Source of the DNA: Nephrocerus scutellatus
Lineage: Eukaryota; Arthropoda; Insecta; Diptera; Pipunculidae
DNA: 64,000 nucleotides
Assembly (NCBI GenBank): GCA_947095585.1
Contig: OX352763.1
Coordinates: 115,485,908-115,549,907, forward strand
Direction: 5' to 3'
The translations under genes were made by a program, and so were the position numbers. Each line of letters starts with the position of its first letter. Position 1 is the stretch's first letter. Shown piece after piece: positions 1-10,997 of this stretch. Below the pieces are notes generated by a model. The model made no database searches, was not told the origin of the DNA, and saw nothing but the letters and a program-made list of their open reading frames with translations.

Positions 1-811
1 AAACTAGTGAGACAAACAGTACTTTACGGACAACTAGAAGTGGACGAAACTACAAAAATGCAACATTGTACACACGTTGATGAGCAGGGACAATACAGGA
101 AAGCAAGACGAAAAAAAACGAAACAAACAGATTTGGTTGACGACGAACAATTAACAAGAGCAGACGTTCTACGACGTACGATTCGAGAATTATATTCATT
201 TTATTTCACTTCCAAATTTCAATAGTAAGTGTTGTCATCGGAGAGAGCCCGATTCCACTGTCCACTGGTCCACTGATTTACCATGAATGGTAGCACCAGG
301 GACGTATCTGATGTTACCAATAGTGTGCTCTACCCGCATATGGATAGTAAATCACAGCCCCCCCCCCCGTTAGATCCCCAACACAAACTGGGTCCGCATC
401 CAAAGTTGTCCACAGACCCGGTCAACCTTACGGTCAAACCGGTCCGTTGGGCAAGACAACTCCCGTGGAACCAAAGGCTATTTTGGTGAGATTTAATATC
501 AATGATATCGGTGATTCGTTCAGATATAAGTGACTGGGCGGATGCAAAGCAGACCCTGGCAGCACATTCGTACGGAATCTCAAAGCATATCACTTACCAC
601 TAGGACTCTAAAGCAAGCACCGCCAATCAGTCCTAGGCCAGATTTATCTCCAAGAATCAGTAGCCCAATCATGTGCATACTCTAAGTACCCGCGGCCCTT
701 TTATTTTCTTCCGTGGTAAAGTCCCGCAACATACCAATATATAGGGTTATGATGCAGCTGGATCCACCACTGTGTCTTAACCCTGACGGGGGTCCCATCA
801 TGGCGTGTACA
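1..811. other. no supported gene; probable decayed repeat
   Basis: I see no gene here. Two short open frames (7-225 and 283-489, +) have no recognisable domain, and the second runs through a C homopolymer near 359. The block just after 225 (GTAAGTGTTGTCATCGGAG) matches the start of the dispersed 118-bp-monomer element found at 3.6, 39.7, 44.3 and 53.2 kb, so part of this stretch is old repeat. Sequence after about 600 may be the very degraded upstream part of the gypsy-type pol that follows. Confidence 0.4.
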
Positions 812-886
812 TCCCACTTACGTGAGACATAAATCCCAGTTTTTTCTTTTGGAACTTATGTCCCGGGGACAAATGTCACTGCGCCT
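812..886 (+). mobile_element. partial copy (right end) of palindrome-rich TIR element
   Basis: This 75-bp piece aligns with the right end of the full element at 2,113-2,481: both contain CACTTA(A/C)GTG, then TTTTTTCTTTTGG, then a GGGACNTATGTCCC-like box, and both end in ...CTGCGCC. It sits inside the decaying gypsy pol, just before the recognisable reverse transcriptase sequence. Two copies within 1.7 kb show it is a dispersed repeat. Confidence 0.55.
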
Positions 887-889
887 ATT

Positions 890-2112
890 GCAACGACTGC
901 AGCGGGCAAAAGCCTATACTACAATAGATCTGCGTAATGGATTTCTTCACGTTCCCATATGTTCTATACATCATTTGTGAGCCATAATGGACAGTGCGAG
1001 TTCTTATACGTACCGTTCGGAATCTCTAACTCTCCGGCAGTTTTCTTTAGATTCATCTACTCAATTTTCCGTAGGAAATGAAACAAGACGATACGATCGT
1101 TTTATATATGGACGATATTATTATCCCTTCTGTAAATGAATGGGAAGGTATTGAAAAGACCTGAAAGGCACTGAACCAGACTGCTGCATTCAGACTCTGC
1201 ATATAGTGGGAAAAGTGCCAATTCCTTCGGCGAAAGTAACTTTTTTAGGTTACGTCATTGAAAATTCAACTATAACACCATCCGTAGGGAAGGTACGAGC
1301 TGTTAAAAAGTTTCCATTACCAGTTGATAAGAAGACACTACAGCGATTTCCAGGTTTGACGTCGTATTTCCGGCGTTTCGTGCCATATTATGCACTAATA
1401 GCTCGATCAATTACAAACCTGCTATTTAAGATGGGAGATGAAGAATTGGCACCAGTTCAACAGTTTAAATCAGCCCTGATCAGTGCACCCATTTTGAGAC
1501 TGTATGACCCCAAAGCTCCTACTGAGATACACACAAACGCATGCATATACGTATACGGTGCGGTACTCCTACAGCTAGATCCCGAGGAACAACAGCTACA
1601 CTCGATACAATACACGAGTAAGAAAACAACTCAGTGTGAGCAAAAATACCATTCATGAAGTGTTGGCCATCATCGAGGCATTGAAAATATAGCGTGTGCA
1701 CGTGCTAGGGATAAGGATAACAATTGTTACAGATTGCAATGTGTATTCTATGACCATGCGAATGATGGACGTACCTCTCAGAGTGGACAGATGGGCGATG
1801 TTCTAACTGGAATATGATTACGGAATAGAACATAGGACAGGTACAAAAAAATGGCATGTAGACGCGTTATGCGTTAAGATAGAAGATTCAATAAAGCATC
1901 GAATAGAGCAGGCACATTTCCGTGATGAATGGATCAAAGCAGTCAGAAAATTTATGAAAATGACAGTTATGAAGATTTTTACATCAAGTATAGTTAGTTT
2001 ATTATACAAAAAGATGAAGAGCTTATTGTCGTACCAGCTGAAATGGAAATGAGATAATACAAATCGCGCAAGGTAACTTCGCCGCTAAAAAACAACAGAC
2101 CTTGTAAAGAGA
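890..2112 (+). pseudogene. degenerate Ty3/gypsy pol (RT-RNase H-start of integrase)
   Basis: Reading across frames on the plus strand gives typical Ty3/gypsy polymerase motifs in order. TIDLRNGFFHVP lies at about 918-955. A YMDD catalytic box lies at about 1,103-1,118. A long open piece at 1,206-1,658 holds the thumb/RNase H linker (VTFLGYVIEN; FPGLTSYFRRFVPYY). Then come RNase H sequences ending in a form of EHRTGTKKWHVDAL at about 1,830-1,870. The HFAAKK-like segment at 2,060-2,095 is the zinc-finger region before integrase. Stops and frameshifts are frequent, so it is dead. It is interrupted at 2,113 by another element and resumes at 2,483. No LTRs were identified. It is distinct from the errantivirus at 9-16 kb. 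Confidence 0.8.
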
Positions 2113-2481
2113 GGCGCAGTGACATAAGTCCGAGGTACATATGTCCCAATATTTACTTTTGGGACTTATGACACACTTAACATCTATGACACCCTAATTC
2201 AATTGGGACTTATGTCCCAACCGACCGGGACACAAGTCGAACATTTTTTTGTGGAAGATGAGAAATAAGTCCCAATTTTTCGGAGAGATAATAATTAAAA
2301 AAAATTGTGTGGACTTTCATTACATTCATAAAATGGCTCCTTTTAAAAGGGATGTTAGTCCCAACATATTTTTTGGGACTTATGTCCCGATGGGCTGGGA
2401 CATTAGTCCCTAATTCGATTTGGGCCACTTAAGTGGAAGATAAGTCCAAATTTTTTCTTTTGGGACTAATGTCCCTGCGCC
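2113..2481. mobile_element. 369-bp non-autonomous TIR element full of GGGACTTATGTCCC boxes
   Basis: The left end GGCGCAGTGACATAAGTCC is the inverse of the right end (GGACTAATGTCCCTGCGCC), giving about 19-bp terminal inverted repeats with two mismatches. The element lies exactly between two pieces of the gypsy integrase region (2,112 and 2,483), so it is an insertion. Internally the palindromic box (T)GGGACTTATGTCCC or close variants recur about seven times in both orientations. No coding capacity is seen. A clear target-site duplication is not visible, so the superfamily is unknown. Confidence 0.6.
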
Positions 2482-2482
2482 T

Positions 2483-2664
2483 TATAGAAATCCTTTTTGT
2501 TGTATTGAATGCATCCTGGCGGAAGCGAAGAGTTGAAGAAAGGAAGAGTTCCTAAGTCCCATTGATAAAGCAGACCAGCCTTAGGTACATATCATGTGGA
2601 TCATCTGGGGGGGCCAATGGAGGACACTCGTAAGCAGTACCACCACCATTTTAGTGTTTCCTCG
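2483..2664 (+). pseudogene. integrase fragment of the same gypsy pol
   Basis: The plus strand reads CIECILAEAKS, then FLSPIDKADQP and VDHLGGPMED across frames. This is the zinc-finger to catalytic-core linker typical of a large group of arthropod gypsy integrases. It continues the pol remnant that stops at 2,112; about 40 bases seem lost at the insertion point. Similarity ends near 2,660, where the pogo/Tigger remnant starts. Confidence 0.7.
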
Positions 2665-3610
2665 CACTTTACAAGCATTGTTTCTCTTGGAACGGCAACT
2701 TCATCTTCTGTGTCTTGGAGATCAGAAACGGTCTGTGGCTGGTTTTGAAAGGAAACTTTATCCGCATCTTCAACAATAATATCTTTATAGATTTCAAATA
2801 AATGTCGTATCCATCTTCAACGCCCATTTCTTGATTTTTCTAGAAATATCTGCGATAAAGGATAGGGGTAAGTTATCTTCTATTATAACACCTTTATCTA
2901 AAATTGACCGTGGCTGTCATGCACGAAGCCAGCTTTACGAATGCAGTTCCGTATTGTACAGTCGAAGTCACCTTTGCCCATTAACTGGGACAACCAATAA
3001 AATTGATGAGCAGCACTATTAAGGTTCTCTAGAATATTTTAAAACCTTTTATAATTCCTTGGTCTAAGGGTTGAAACACTGTAGCGCAATTAGGAGGGGG
3101 GGGGGGAATAAGTTGTATGTTGTTAAGCAAAACATCTTCCAGGTGGGATGCTGCGTTAGGCGGGAACATCAAAATTTTTCCTTTTTTTGTGGAATTTCGT
3201 TAATCAGTCCAGACTCGATTTCTAGATGACTAGATGGTTTTTTGTTGCTGATGTTCCTAAAGACTCTGGGTTTTGCTGCTTTTCCGATCACAAACAATTG
3301 CTCTTTTTCACCAGCCATGTTTACGCAATGCAAGAATGTTACCCCTTCTTTAGACAGACATGCCACCCAAAACATTTTGCATCTTTCAGCCGCATTGTTT
3401 TTCTAGATAGGGCGGGAAAGAAAAGACCTGTTTCGCCGATATTATAAATATCCCTTAATGAATATTTGGCCACAGTGGAAGTTTCTTTATTCAAAAGAGA
3501 AGAAACATTTTCTACGTTTACACATGAAGACTCCCCGGAAATTGATTTAAAACATATGATGTGGCGTTTTCAAAACAATCAATCGGGCAATCAAATCATA
3601 CGCGGAAGCA
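2665..3610 (-). pseudogene. decayed pogo/Tigger (DDE_1, CENP-B-like) transposase
   Basis: On the minus strand the order is that of a Tigger-type transposase. A stretch near 3,380-3,460 reads YNIGETGLFFPALSRKTM (family form NADETGLFFRALPNKT, with the catalytic D replaced). It is followed by the GEKEQLFVIGKAAKPRVF strand at about 3,250-3,320. Then comes a broken second catalytic region with LEDVLL-like and FQPLDQGIIKGFK segments near 3,000-3,160. An acidic C-terminal tail lies at 2,680-2,790. Frames shift several times and the second aspartate region is deleted, so it is inactive. TIRs were not found. Confidence 0.75.
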
Positions 3611-3825
3611 CTTTCCCATAAAAAATAACTGGTTGCAAGAGCCTGAGGCCCGAGGGGCCCCAAATTTTAACAGAAAGTGTTGTCATCGGAAATACACATG
3701 TGTGCATAGTTTCAATAAAAACGGGCTTTTGGAAGTGAGTTAAAAATTGATCGTAAGATTCCACACCACACAGACAGACAGACAAACACACGGGCACGCG
3801 AAGTTAATATAGAGAATTTAATAAC
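3600..3825 (+). repeat. copy A of the TR-element (dispersed repeat with 118-bp monomers)
   Basis: It contains GTGTTGTCATCGGAAATACA, then AAAACGGGCTTTTGGAAGTG, TTAAAAATTGATCG, a CAGACAGACAGACA run, and ends AGTTAATATAGAGAATTTAA. The same order, forward or inverted, is at 44.3, 45.4 and 53.3 kb, and partly at 57.9 kb. The left part (GCCTGAGGCCCGAGGGGCCC) matches one monomer of the tandem array at 44.5-45.3 kb. No coding capacity. Confidence 0.65.
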
Positions 3826-4982
3826 TTAGATTTATATATATTTTAGTTAAATGAGGACTCTAAAGAAGTTAGCATCAGAATTTCAATTTATTTGAATTAA
3901 ATTAAGAAATCATCCAAAGTAAATAAACAAACACAAAGCGAAAAACTTAACAAAAAATTAAGAGGTTTGTACGTGTAGATATCTCTATATACAAAATACA
4001 CAAAAATAAATGCATTTAAAAAAAAAACTAAAAGATTGAGTTAAGAAAAAAAAATGTTTTGATACTGAAACTGATTATTAAACTATTCTATAACATGGTT
4101 ATAAAATATTAAGCAGCAGAAAAAAAAAGTTTTATGATTCTCTTTACCTAAGAAGACAAAAATATGTACAACATTTTCTCTGTCCGTTTTTTTAAAAACA
4201 AAAAATCACAATTTTTACTTCAATGTTTTTTATTTATTTATTTTTTTTACATTTTTGTGTAATTGAAAATTTTAACTAGAATATACAACAGTAATTTACA
4301 ACTTAGCCCACCAAAATTGCAACACAATTGTACAGTAACTGTGCGCAATACAGACATTAGAGCTGCTAAGAAAACAACAGTGAATATCCACATTACATTG
4401 TTATTAATAGAAACCAATCAATCGGAAAAAAATCAACAAAATTTCTTCCCACACTTAATTTAAATCTAAAGTTGTTGTTGCTATTTTTACCAATAATCTT
4501 TCCATGCTACTACCACTACAGCGACTGATATTAAATCACTACTAACTAAATTATTCCTAACACAAAAAATAATATAAAAAACTAAGTCGAAATACTAAGT
4601 GTTACAACTGAATTTTCCTATAATTACTATTACCAATTTTTTGTACAATTCGCAATACAAGATATTCATTTTCAAATATATATAGTTTTCGAAATGTTGA
4701 AAATTAAAAATAAATAAATAAATTATTTGCCATTTTCATTGTCATATACCCTAAAGAATTAACTCTTGTTACCTACCATTGTAAAAGAATGAAATAAAAA
4801 AAAAACATTTAAAGTGAAAAATCGTTATTGTTAAAAAAACAACAAAAAAACCTACTAGCCCACAAAAAGGCGAAAAAAATAAATGAAATATGAAAAACTT
4901 ACAAAATGATAAAATAAATAATAGTAAATAAAATTTTAAAAGTTTTTAAGTGTTTTAAATATTTTGTTTAATATTTATTAAT
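3826..4982. other. AT-rich stretch without a recognised gene
   Basis: Very A+T-rich sequence with many A and T homopolymers. The only longer frame (4,263-4,463, +) has no recognisable domain. I see nothing further. Confidence 0.6.
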
Positions 4983-5325
4983 TACTAGCAGAAATACCCG
5001 GCGTTTCCCGGCTGTCTCATCCCACTGACCCCCGCCCACTAACGCCACGCCCACTGACACCCCACTAACTAATACAGGCAAAAATGTACACTTGTTCGAA
5101 TATTCTTTATATGAAGATCATATACAGGGAAAACTACATTTACCACCACAGCGCCACCTATCGGGTTCAAATTTTGTCAACGACTTTCTTGTTATTTAAA
5201 TATTGATTAAATATTGTGAATTTGAGCCGAATCGTTCCATAAATAAGAATTTTCCATTAGCATAGTTTACGATTCTAAAAAGGACATAGAGACAAACATT
5301 CATTTTTATATATATAGATGTTTAC
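4983..5325 (+). mobile_element. mini-me-like non-coding repeat
   Basis: It starts with a core AGAAATACCCGGCGTTTCCC, widely seen in small dipteran mobile repeats, followed by a C-rich tract of CCCACTAACGCC type. An AGCGCCACCTATCGGGTT block lies at 5,152-5,170. It ends with GACAAACATTCATTTTTATA followed by a short TA run. This architecture (conserved core, then a GACA-type and a TA-type proto-microsatellite) is that of mini-me elements. Assignment is from memory of the family; there is no ORF. Confidence 0.5.
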
Positions 5326-6904
5326 TCTGAATAATTGTGATGATACGTTCGGGAGGGGAAGAGGGTTAGGATGTTTTCTTCCTGACATTTTGTATAACTG
5401 TTTGGTATTTAAAAAAAGAGCAGGGTAGGCTGTGTCGAAGACACGGCCGTGGGTTTTGAGCGTGACAACGTCTGTCCGGGACGAAAGAAAAGAAAACTAA
5501 AATCTTGTTGTCTGTGGGACATAAACACGGACGGATATATTAAAAGAAAATTCTATACTAAACTTCTATATATATATATATATATATATATATTCTATAT
5601 ATCTATACTTCTATACTCTATACTACTAGTACCGTAGCTCATCACATACATCATCATCACATCACATTATATATAAATTATTTATAAGCGAATTTTAATG
5701 TTCATAACCACTAACTTTGAAGTTGCTGCATATTGCATATTACTGCCCAAACACAGTAATGGAGATTTTGGTTTCAACTCATAAAAAAATTTGAGTAGTT
5801 TTAAATTAAATTAGAAGAGAATGGTAGTAAGTACTGAGTAGTGCTGCCCATACTTCAAAATGGTATGGTAAGATTGTCGCTTTTCAAACATGCAGGCCAA
5901 TTATTTCTCATTAAATTTCTTTTGCATTGTTCTCTTATTTCTGTAAATGATCGAATAGTTATTTTGAACCGATGCTTAATGCCATGTATGATATTTGATG
6001 GTTGACTCAATGGTCGATGGTAGATTCATTGTTCAGTGGCAGACATCCAACTTACGATCGAACATCTCTTCTTTGACTGAGAGACTGGCATTTTTATAAT
6101 GTTAAATTTAGCTTCATTTTTATATAAAAAAAATCTGTGTTTAAAATGATTTTTTGTAGAAGATTATTACTTAAATATATTAAAGCTGATATCTGCTATA
6201 CAAGGAAATATTGTTTAATGTAAATAACAAAAATAAATTACTGTAATACTTTTTATAATAATTCAAACTTATGTGCACAAAATGCCAAACGACACTGAAA
6301 TGAAGATTTCTAAATATAGTCTTCTCTAGGCGATTCTCAAATTTTCGAGTACGGTACGCCTTCTTGATATTAAAAAAATCAAACCAGCAATCGAACTTAC
6401 TGTATACTAAGGATAAGTTAAGCCAAAAGAAAAGGAAATAGCAGCAACAAAATTTGTATTTTTTTTTCTCTTTTACAGAGCACTGTATCATTTATGCAAT
6501 GTTGATAGAAAGAGCAGAGCAGAGCACTGATAGAAAATGAACAGTGACTATACTATCAATACGGTTGCGGTGAAGAATTAAGTAGCTTCGCAGCTTGTGC
6601 TGCACAAAAAAATGGCAGGCGGTCGGTGTGCACGAAATTGCGGCTATTTTTGAACCGACTAACAGTCTGCTTGTAGGGCGACAATTTGACATTTACGTTT
6701 TGCTATGTGCATCCAATTTTAAGTAGCTGCGTAACTGCGCAGTCGATTTTTCTTTAATGCATTGGCTGAAAATTGAATTTTTGACCAAAATGCAGCATAA
6801 GAGCTGTTAAAAAAATATGTGCGTGTAATCTTTACGTGCGGTTGGAGTGAAATTCTTTGACGTTGTGGCCAATATTACGATTAAATTAAAAGGCACGAGT
6901 TGCT
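5326..6904. other. non-coding, AT-rich; (TA)n microsatellite at about 5,566-5,592
   Basis: No gene is supported. A GTGTCGAAGACAC hairpin lies near 5,432 and a TA dinucleotide run near 5,570. The minus frame 6,180-6,491 (103 aa, K/F/Y-rich) is typical of chance frames in AT-rich DNA. Confidence 0.55.
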
Positions 6905-8159
6905 TAGTTCCCGAAATTCCAGACCATAATGATCATACTCCAGAATTCCCATAGGAAGAAGTCTTATAGCCGCATATTAGTCCTGCATTCCGAATTTCAT
7001 TTCAATCGCTTGAGAAATTGCTTTGTTCCAGAAATTCCAGACCATAATAATCATATTCAAGAATTTCCATAGCAAGAAGTCTTAAGCCGGAACTATAATG
7101 TAATTTCATCTCTTTACGCTAGTGTCAAAACCCGACGATTAAATGAGCGAATACAATGAAAATGTATGCTGCGCCCATAATAGCGTTCGCAATACTTTCG
7201 TTACTTTGCCAATCGATTAGATGTGCGCTGGCGAGCGCATTTTCTTAAGAAAACTTGACAGTTGTCATATGTTATTTCGTCGAGGTGACAAAACTACATT
7301 TTGGTCGGATGAGAAACTTTAGAATCTTTGGAAAGCATTTCGTCGGATTTTGACTTTAACGTAAGGGGGCGAAATTGCATTATAGTTTAGCCTTTATAGT
7401 CGCATCTTAGTCCTACATTCCGAATTTCATGCGAATCGCTTGAGAAATTGCTTTATTCCAGAAATTCCAGACAATAATGATCATATTCCAGAATTTCCAT
7501 AGGAAGAAATCTTAGTCACATCTTAGTCCTACATTTCGAATTTCATGCGAATCCCTTGAGAAATTGCTTTATTCCAGAAATTCCAGACAATAATGATCAT
7601 ATTCCAGAATTTCCATAGGAAGAAATCTTATAGTCACATCTTAGTCCTACATTCCGAGTTTCATACGAATCCCTTAAGAAATGGCTTGGTTCCAAAAATC
7701 CCAGACCCTATTGGCCAGATCCTAGAATTTCCATAGGAACAAGTCTTATAGTCACATATTAGTCCTACATTCCGAGTTTCATACGAATCCCTAGAGAAAT
7801 GGCTTGGTTCCAAAAATCCCAGACCCTATTGGCCAGATCCCAGAATTTCCATAGGAACAAGTCCTATAGTCACATATTAGTCCTACATTCCGAGTTTCAT
7901 ACGAATCCCTTGAGAAATGGCTTGGTTCAAAAAACCCCGACCCAATTGGCCAGATCCCAGAATTTCCATAGGAACAAGTCTTATAGTTACATATTAGTCC
8001 TACATTACGAGTTTCATACGAATCCCTTGAGAAATGGCTTGGTTCCAAAAATCCCAGACCCTATTGGCCAGATTCCAGAATTTCCATAGGAACAAGTCCT
8101 ATAGTCACATATTAGTCCTACATTCCGAATTTCATGCGAATCGCTTGATAAATTGCTTT
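6905..8159. repeat. tandem array, about 9 monomers of ~118 bp
   Basis: The repeated unit reads roughly TTCCAGAAATTCCAGAC...GAATTTCCATAGGAAGAAG, then GTCGCATCTTAGTCCTACAT and GAAATTGCTT. Unit starts are near 6,905, 7,022, 7,456, 7,571, 7,689, 7,808, 7,925 and 8,041, with a last partial one. The spacing is 115-122 bp once the MITE at 7,085-7,393 is removed. Right-hand units are more alike than left-hand ones. The open frames seen here on both strands are by-products of the periodicity. Confidence 0.9.
7085..7393. mobile_element. 309-bp MITE with long TIRs and TTA target duplication
   Basis: It is inserted in one monomer of the tandem array: the host unit reads GTCTTA / TTATAGTCGC around it, so TTA (7,082-7,084 and 7,394-7,396) is the duplicated target. 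The ends AGCCGGAACTATAATGTAAT and AGGCTAAACTATAATGCAAT are inverted copies. The similarity extends about 55-60 bp inward (CAAAACCCGACGA against the inverse of TCGTCGGATTTTG). There is no ORF. The 3-bp TTA duplication suits PIF/Harbinger-like elements, but the superfamily is inferred only. Confidence 0.8.
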
Positions 8160-8308
8160 GTTCAAAAACTCTAGTTTCTCATGACCAAATTCCATTGGAT
8201 ATTAAAAAACGTTACTTAACATCTGTTAAAAAAACGTTACTTAACATCTGTTAAAAACGTAACTTAACATCTGTTAAATAGTGACATTTAACATTTGAGT
8301 TTTTGAAC
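8160..8308. repeat. small inverted-repeat unit with three 22-mers
   Basis: The ends GTTCAAAAACTC and GAGTTTTTGAAC are perfect 12-bp inverted repeats. Inside, ACGTTACTTAACATCTGTTA recurs three times (one slightly varied), separated by A runs. It may be a short MITE at the edge of the tandem array or simple slippage. No duplication of target is visible. Confidence 0.4.
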
Positions 8309-9149
8309 ATGTACCCTCTTAAACCTTGGAGTGAGACGTTGTCACGTCAAAAAAAAACAAGAACCACTATATTTTTGAAGGGGTCTGATACTTCGGTCTG
8401 GAGCTCCCTGAATCCAAGTGCACATGGTATGGACACAAGCTGATCCCGGGAGAGCGGGGTAGCGGTGTTGACAAGGCCCTGCTAACTACGTAAATTTTGG
8501 TAAATCGAGTGAGTGAATATCATTAAATGCTCACTCGGTTTGGCGAGCTAATGTCCTAAATGGATAACGCGACGGAGTTTATCAAGGCAGAGTGAATAAA
8601 TCAGTCAGAACTCTGGTAAAGCGAGTGAGTAAGGTGAATAGATCATTCAATGCTCACTCGGTATGGTGGTCTTCGGGCGGGACGGGCTGATGGAACTAGC
8701 AGAGTAGAGTGAATAAATCAGTCAGTACTACGTACTAGTTCACCCAAAAGAAAGTTGATTTCTTAGTGGTTCTGCGTCCTATGTCATTAGATTGTTTGTA
8801 AAACCTGGTAGAAATTTTGTAAATATTTCTGCACGTTTCGTCGTTGCTGCATGAGCTACTACACTCGCTTCTTTTGGTTGTCGGACGGACGGACGGACAT
8901 ATGCATGAGTGATACGTGCAAACTTATGCATTGAGTTCGATCATACGATATTTGTCGTACATCTGCATTAGTTGTTTGTGCGCTCACGGTGGTTGACTAT
9001 TTGTTGTCGAACGGAAACCGGTTTATGCGCTCGGTCACACCATATTTATTATATGGCTGTATGAGTTCTGCGCTCACGGTGGTAAGTTATATTGGTTGAA
9101 TATTGTAGTCAGACGGACACTAGCTTATGGGTACATATTCTTATATGTA
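8309..9149. other. left flank of the errantivirus; no gene, local tandem repeats
   Basis: No coding sequence recognised. Two copies of a ~119-bp unit lie at about 8,491-8,728; each holds CGAGTGAGT...GCTCACTCG inverted repeats and ends in GTGAATAAATCAGTCAG. A GGAC run lies near 8,883, and GCGCTCACGGTGGTTGACTA-like blocks occur twice (about 8,981 and 9,071). This and the right flank (16,589 on) could be the inside of another repeat into which the errantivirus jumped. Confidence 0.5.
9146..9149. repeat. target-site duplication TGTA (left copy)
   Basis: TGTA directly precedes the left LTR; the matching TGTA is at 16,585-16,588. Four-base duplications at TA-containing targets are normal for errantiviruses. 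Confidence 0.9.
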
Positions 9150-9531
9150 AGTTAAGGTATTTGCGTCGCGCAGCTCCAAAAAAAATACAACACGTGCAGT
9201 TAGAGGTCGAATCAGAACTACTGATAATTTATTTATTGCGTATATTTATAATTTAACAAATTTGCTTTCAATAATACTTATTCTAGGAATTACAAATTAT
9301 GCTTATGCTATTGTTTTAGTTTTAATAATTCTTATTCTAAGAATTATTAAAGCAAGAATATTACTTCTGCAAATTATGCTTACTCTACAGTCTACAGCAA
9401 AACAATATTGCAACACGGGAAATTGGGTGTCTGGGCAGGTGAAATATTGTGCAGTGTCATCGGTAAAAGGTATTGTGTGGAAACGCAGTGTGGGATTGTG
9501 TAAAGGGCAACGACCGATATTTGTGTTAACT
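9150..9531 (-). repeat. errantivirus 3' LTR (382 bp)
   Basis: On the minus strand this is the downstream LTR. It starts AGTTAAC and ends TTAACT, i.e. inverted AGTTAA termini as usual in the gypsy/errantivirus group rather than TG...CA. It is identical to 16,203-16,584 as far as I can read. It supplies the polyadenylation region of the transcript. Confidence 0.95.
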
Positions 9532-9540
9532 CCCCCCTTC
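9532..9540 (-). other. polypurine tract
   Basis: The minus strand reads GAAGGGGGG immediately before the 3' LTR. This is the normal place and composition for the primer of plus-strand DNA synthesis. Confidence 0.85.
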
Positions 9541-9562
9541 TTAAGTATCAGCGTCCCGCTGA

Positions 9563-10997
9563 TCAAAAGTTTATCTTAATGGGTTCTAGATTTGAAATTT
9601 TAAAAGTGGCATCAAGGGGTTCATTTTGTTTTTTAAATTTCAAACAAAAGATTAGAATAAGATTTAGCAATATACTAATTAATAGGATGGTTATATCTGA
9701 GCCTATTGAGAGAGCCGTATAAGATGAAAAATGGGATAATTTCTTAACGTTGTCCAAATGAAGTTTGTGAAGATACTGGAGATCTAATCTCATACCACTT
9801 TCCGTCAGGTTATTATATAGTAATGGAGGTAAAATATGGTATGATCGACTTTCCCAATTTGTGTATTTAATGTTATCTAATTCAATTGATTCATTTTGAA
9901 AATTAATTAGGAAAGTGCCGTTAAGGATTCTATTGGTTCGACTGTATGAAAGATTGCCGTAGTAGTTAGTTAAGAATAAGGTACCCTCATTTATGAGTTC
10001 GGCAATTGGTTTATTTTGAAATTGGTAATTACATGTTGCCTCTTCGCTATTTAAGAGCTTAATAATGCAATGGCTTGGAGCTAGTTTTTGAAGTTGATTT
10101 TTTCTACAGATAGTCGTATCTTGTATTACGGTACATTTTTCTCTGACACCAAACTTCGTTGTTTGGGATATAAACAAGTTAAAAAAGTCTAGATCTATCC
10201 TTTTGTTGTTTTTTACTGTTGATCGTATTATGATGTTGTTAAACACTACCTCTTCCGTTTGGGGCAAGCAAATAACGTATAATAGGAGATTATCTTTTAT
10301 TACCATGATGGGTTCAGAATATTCGATGGCCTGAAGTTCGTTCTTAAAAGGAAGTGTTCCTGTTTTGGAAAGTAAGTCAGCAATATCAGCCTTGTTTAGT
10401 AAATTTGAATTAACTATACTTTTTTTGGCAAGTTGTCCTGCTAAAACTATTTCTCCGATTTCGTCTTTAAGTAGACCAAGCTTGTTAAAAAGTATTTGTT
10501 CATATTTTCCTGTATTATTTGTGTCTAAAATTTCGGTTATTCTATTATATTTATCTATTAGGTTATTGCTTAATTTGCTGAAGCGCTGATTTACTTGATA
10601 TTGCTTATTGTTATTACTAATAAGTTCATTGCTTTTTGCCAAAATGTTATCCCAGTCTGTCGCATCTGGATTACCAGCCAGCCATTTCCAGGCGGATCCT
10701 ATCCAGTTTATTGATCTTTTAGTCTTCCTCAGATTTTTTCCTTGTAGTTGCTCCATCAGGTTGTCTATTTTAGAAAGTTGGTGACTTAATTGTTGTAAAT
10801 AAGGATTTGTTTTAAGGATATTGTGGTGCACATCTGCTCTTAGGCCATCTATTATTTCTTCGTAATCGGTAAGGTTTATGGTATGTATTATTTTATAGTT
10901 TCCGTTTATTATTCTTCCCGTTCCTTGTTTCACTGCAATGAGAGGGCTATTGTACTCGTAGACGTTCACAACGGCTTCTGCACATAAGGGGATTAAT
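9563..10997 (-). CDS. env: errantivirus envelope glycoprotein
   Basis: A class I-like fusion protein of the errantivirus Env / baculovirus F group, about 470 aa. A furin-type site RKTKR lies about 85 residues in (near 10,715-10,730). It is followed by SINWIGSAWKWLAGNPDATD, the conserved start of the membrane-side subunit in insect errantiviruses. Several N-x-S/T sites follow. A hydrophobic anchor with ILLISILLNLILIFCL lies near the C-terminus, followed by a short basic tail. The annotated internal start would be GTG (10,969); the frame stays open back to the splice acceptor at 10,998-10,999. Residues LIPLCAEA there look like the end of a signal peptide whose start would come from an upstream exon. 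The frame is unbroken. Confidence 0.92.

Noticed and set aside
6180..6491. 103-codon minus ORF (F, Y, K, L-rich)
   Set aside because: Composition follows the AT-rich DNA; no domain, and no conserved neighbour.
7791..8089. Repeat-containing ORFs on both strands
   Set aside because: They follow the ~118-bp tandem array and have no independent support.
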